Made by a program: the position numbers and the translations under genes. From contig AP018040.2 in assembly GCA_002356435.2 (NCBI GenBank), positions 558,001-622,000 of the forward strand: DNA of 64,000 nt, written 5' to 3'. Below the pieces are notes generated by a model. That model had not been told where the DNA came from, searched no databases, and saw only the letters and a list, made by a program, of their open reading frames with translations. Source of the stretch: Petrimonas sp. IBARAKI. GTDB lineage: Bacteria > Bacteroidota > Bacteroidia > Bacteroidales > Dysgonomonadaceae. Positions 62,601-64,000 of this stretch are shown here, piece after piece (the stretch's first letter is position 1; each line of letters begins with the position of its first letter).

Positions 62601-63156
62601 CCATGATGTAGGCAATCAGTACGATCCATTTGTCGGAATCGGGTTTTTCCGCATTTTCTTCCCATTTCAGTATCAGCCAGAAAACCAGTGCGGTGAGCAT
62701 CGATGAAAAGGCATATACCTCACCCTCTACAGCTGAGAACCAGAACGTGTCGGAAAATGTGTAGACCAGCGCACCTACCAGGCCGCTGCCGATCACGGCG
62801 ATAGTTTGCCCAAGGCTGAACGCATCGTTTTTCTCCCCCATCACCAGTTTGCGGGTCAGGTGTGTGATGGTCCAAAACAGGAAAAGGATGGTGAAAGCGC
62901 TCAGAAGGGCCGACATGCTGTTAACCATTTTTGCCACCTGTCCGGGATCGTTGGTGAATTGTGTGAACAAGTTCCCGAGAAGCATAAAAATGGGTGCGCC
63001 GGGAGGATGCCCTACCTCCAGTTTGTAGGCCGATGAGATAAATTCGCCGCAGTCCCAGAAACTGGCCGTTGGTTCAATGGTCATCAGATAAACAACAGCG
63101 GCAATTACAAAAACAACCCAACCTGAAATTGTATTGATAAGTTTGTATTTTTTCAT
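59698..63156 (-). CDS. DUF2723 (TMEM260-like) membrane glycosyltransferase with long C-terminal region
   Basis: 1152 residues from ATG 63156; an in-frame ATG at 63213 lies upstream of the -7 box at 63196-63203. The first ~700 residues hold about 12 membrane helices in the GT-C manner. The N-terminal first loop TIEPTASFWDCGEFI has the acidic Asp/Glu expected of GT-C enzymes, followed by YKLEVGHPPGAP, a hallmark of DUF2723. A soluble C-terminal part (about 720-1152) includes helical, TPR-like stretches (NDGIMFARAYYRLGETEKAQRL, split: NDGIMFARAYYRLGE, TEKAQRLMDEIEERL). TMEM260 and relatives are protein O-mannosyltransferases; a role in protein O-glycosylation of exported proteins is likely by family, not proven here. 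Confidence 0.85.
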   Translation of the reverse strand: MKKYKLINTISGWVVFVIAAVVYLMTIEPTASFWDCGEFISSAYKLEVGHPPGAPIFMLLGNLFTQFTNDPGQVAKMVNSMSALLSAFTILFLFWTITHLTRKLVMGEKNDAFSLGQTIAVIGSGLVGALVYTFSDTFWFSAVEGEVYAFSSMLTALVFWLILKWEENAEKPDSDKWIVLIAYIMGLSIGVHLLNLLCIPAIVMVYYYKKTENPTWKGGLFSLFLSFGLILILMYGIIPGFTKVGGWFELFFVNTLGMSYNTGVAVYLILLVASIVWALFESISDRGDIKRARIAFLLSIGLSGILFIGGSIWLWLVLIATAIYFVFSKNKLNIKFLNLSMSSLLVILIGFSAYAIIPIRSSANTPLDLNSPEDVFSLGSYLNREQYGQTPIIYGTTYASQIVRDNQGRAEISKEKKSYSRVLQTAENQKDRYVESKIPTYKYTNTMLFPRMHTHPSEPGYGNHIQGYEIWGGITDRSKKPTLFDNLKFLFNYQINFMYWRYFMWNFSGRQNDIQGDGGITKGNWITGIKFIDGPILGLGPQDNIAPEVADSKGHNKYYLLPFLLGVIGIIYQLNLKRKGKQSFSIVFLLFFMTGLAIVLYLNQTPYEPRERDYAYAGSFYAYAIWVGIGVAGISRYLRNYIKNTTLSATLVSAACLLVPLQMAGQNWDDHDRSGRTLARDTGMNYLSSVEPDAILFTNGDNDTYPLWYAQETEGFRTDVRVTNLSFLQTEWYVDQMLRQAYESAPLPIKWDREKYWGDAASAAFVVTKNEIQNVLKQNNIPSISYGQYYDVNAYRDSIPLKEIMENLRTGQYKPANPFSTGDTQIIPSNRLYLNVDSATTDWKAFNSRPADKMFLNLGEKSALYRQEMMIMEMLTNINDDNWKRPIYYATTVDRNLYMNLQNSNFSLTGLAYQIVPGIPQSGGVNTEKAYDNLMNKFRWGGLEENPDIYLDETGRRMISTFRLYFNQLIEALTEEGKNDKAIAALDKVTTVMPGKAVAYGNDGIMFARAYYRLGETEKAQRLMDEIEERLQKNLSWYDRLTPRQISNTMVDIYYNVNSLLLIASVYQEFDKQKYKTYTDDLLQRAQTYYMQGAGYVGDVILKDITDSSIRGYYRSENDTAQRASEEATMQQALKLMQQFSPRLLEQYNKQQ

Positions 63157-63195
63157 TATTTCGTGATAAAAATGATACTCAACCGAAAATTTAGA

Positions 63196-63203
63196 CAAAG
63201 GTA
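63196..63203 (-). promoter_or_regulatory. Putative promoter of the DUF2723 operon
   Basis: Minus strand TACCTTTG is a perfect -7 box, 40 nt upstream of the ATG at 63156. It would drive DUF2723, deacetylase, Gfo/Idh/MocA and DUF1080 genes, which are spaced by 22-54 nt. Confidence 0.45.
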
Positions 63204-63581
63204 AGAAAAACAATTAGCAGATCTTATTAAAAAAAGAAAAAAAGCGATGCAGTGTCAATGAGTTGCTTACCAAAAAACAGTGGAGGGTGGGCGAAAAGTT
63301 ATCCTTGTCGTAAATAATCAATTGCACTCAAACGAATGTTAACTGAACTATGCAAAAGTTAAAAGCGGCGATTTATGTTTTAAAACATGTTTCATTTTAA
63401 ATAACAGATAATGAGATATTTGCGTCACTTTATTAACAAAAATTTAACTTTGTTAGGGTTTGAGTGCCAAAATTTATTGAAAGATAATTTGGTCAAAAAA
63501 AAGGAAACAATTTACTTTGGTAAGGATTAAGGAAAAAAATCGTTATTCAAAGGTCATTTTCTTTTTTTATTGTCAGATTTA
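63204..63581 (+). other. AT-rich intergenic region upstream of ndk
   Basis: No gene on either strand. It contains candidate ndk promoters on the plus strand: TTTG (63488-63491), 20-nt spacer, TTACTTTG (63512-63519), and further upstream TAACTTTG (63445-63452) with TTTG (63419-63422) at 22 nt. Confidence 0.5.
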
Positions 63582-64000
63582 ATGGAGAAAACATTAGTAA
63601 TTCTTAAGCCTTCGGCGGTACAACGGAGCATTGTAGGTGAAGTTGTTTCGCGGTTTGAAAAAAAAGGGCTTCAAATTGTGGGAATGAAGATGGTGTCTTT
63701 GTCTGACTCAATATTGGAAGAACATTATTCTCACTTAAAGGAAAAGCCATTCTTCAAACGCATCAAAGATTCAATGCAGGTAAGTCCGGTCATTGTTATG
63801 GCGTTGGAAGGTTTAGAAGCGGTTGAAGTGGTGAGGATGATGGCAGGGCCGACAAACGGAAGAAAAGCTCAGCCAGGAACCATTCGGGGAGACTACAGCG
63901 TCAGTGTGCAGGAGAATATTATTCATGCATCTGATTCTCCGGAGACGGCAGAGGCAGAATTGAAACGCTTTTTTTTGGAAAACGAGATTTTTAACTATCC
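63582..64000 (+). CDS. ndk: Nucleoside diphosphate kinase, N-terminal part (runs off the window)
   Basis: 139 complete codons from ATG 63582 to the right edge; the family is usually about 140-155 residues in Bacteroidetes, so nearly all is present. TLVILKPSAVQRSIVGEV at the start, MAGPTNGRKAQPGTIRGDYS for nucleotide binding, and NIIHASDSPETAEAE with the phosphohistidine His115. It balances NTP pools by phosphoryl transfer from ATP to NDPs. Confidence 0.95.
   Translation, partial: MEKTLVILKPSAVQRSIVGEVVSRFEKKGLQIVGMKMVSLSDSILEEHYSHLKEKPFFKRIKDSMQVSPVIVMALEGLEAVEVVRMMAGPTNGRKAQPGTIRGDYSVSVQENIIHASDSPETAEAELKRFFLENEIFNY

Overview
The window is a stretch of Bacteroidetes chromosome, most likely order Bacteroidales and plausibly a Dysgonomonadaceae/Porphyromonadaceae-type bacterium. 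The support is: promoters of the Bacteroidetes form TTTG-N19~23-TAnnTTTG in front of many genes; no Shine-Dalgarno-driven starts; a complete six-subunit Na+-NQR; NigD-like, DUF3078 and DUF1080 proteins; and the leuA-leuC-leuD-leuA2-leuB / ilvDBNC gene order typical of this phylum. Genus is not resolved. I saw no rRNA, tRNA, CRISPR array, insertion sequence or phage gene.

Region 1 (1-18,996, all minus strand) is an AT-rich surface-polysaccharide locus read as one long, tightly packed series of genes. It starts with a complete pseudaminic acid (Pse) pathway (pseB, pseC, pseF, pseH, pseG, pseI). Between and after these lie three ATP-grasp proteins of the sugar-transfer-associated type, a saccharopine-dehydrogenase-like enzyme, a Wzx flippase, a hexapeptide acyltransferase, a CapA-type metallophosphatase, a sialidase-like lipoprotein, a polysialyltransferase-like glycosyltransferase, a Wzy polymerase, a GT4 glycosyltransferase and the start of a secreted beta-helix protein. 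Together they would build, probably decorate with an amino acid or acyl group, flip and polymerise a Pse-containing glycan. Export and chain-length genes (Wza-like, Wzz) follow at 19,560-23,254, then rfbB-rfbC-rfbA for dTDP-4-keto-rhamnose (23,373-25,860). No rfbD is present in the window.

Region 2 (26,103-31,889) is housekeeping: a DUF3078 outer-membrane protein, fmt, a pabB/pabC pair, and a hipB-hipA toxin-antitoxin-like pair.

Region 3 (31,982-44,037, minus) is one branched-chain amino acid operon, leuA-leuC-leuD-leuA2-leuB-ilvD-ilvB-ilvN-ilvC. Upstream of leuA I can read a complete transcription attenuator by eye: a promoter with a 19-bp spacer, a 21-codon leader peptide packed with Ile/Leu/Val, a 7-bp antiterminator pairing that covers the leader stop codon, and an intrinsic terminator. 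A C-free (on the mRNA) 12-bp tandem repeat fills the leuB-ilvD junction.

Region 4 (44,213-48,045, plus) has an EamA exporter, a NigD-like lipoprotein, and an ECF sigma factor overlapping a gene whose product joins an anti-sigma-like N-terminus, one membrane helix and an outer-membrane barrel. A perfect inverted repeat lies over the sigma gene's promoter. A 13-bp bidirectional terminator separates this from nqrABCDEF (48,087-54,133, minus), the sodium-pumping NADH:quinone oxidoreductase.

Region 5 (54,392-63,203) carries a secreted GH78-type alpha-L-rhamnosidase (plus), converging on a minus-strand series: DUF2723/TMEM260-like membrane glycosyltransferase, polysaccharide deacetylase, secreted Gfo/Idh/MocA oxidoreductase and DUF1080 protein. 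The last two are the hallmark pair of the 3-keto-glycoside route. The window ends inside ndk (63,582 onward).
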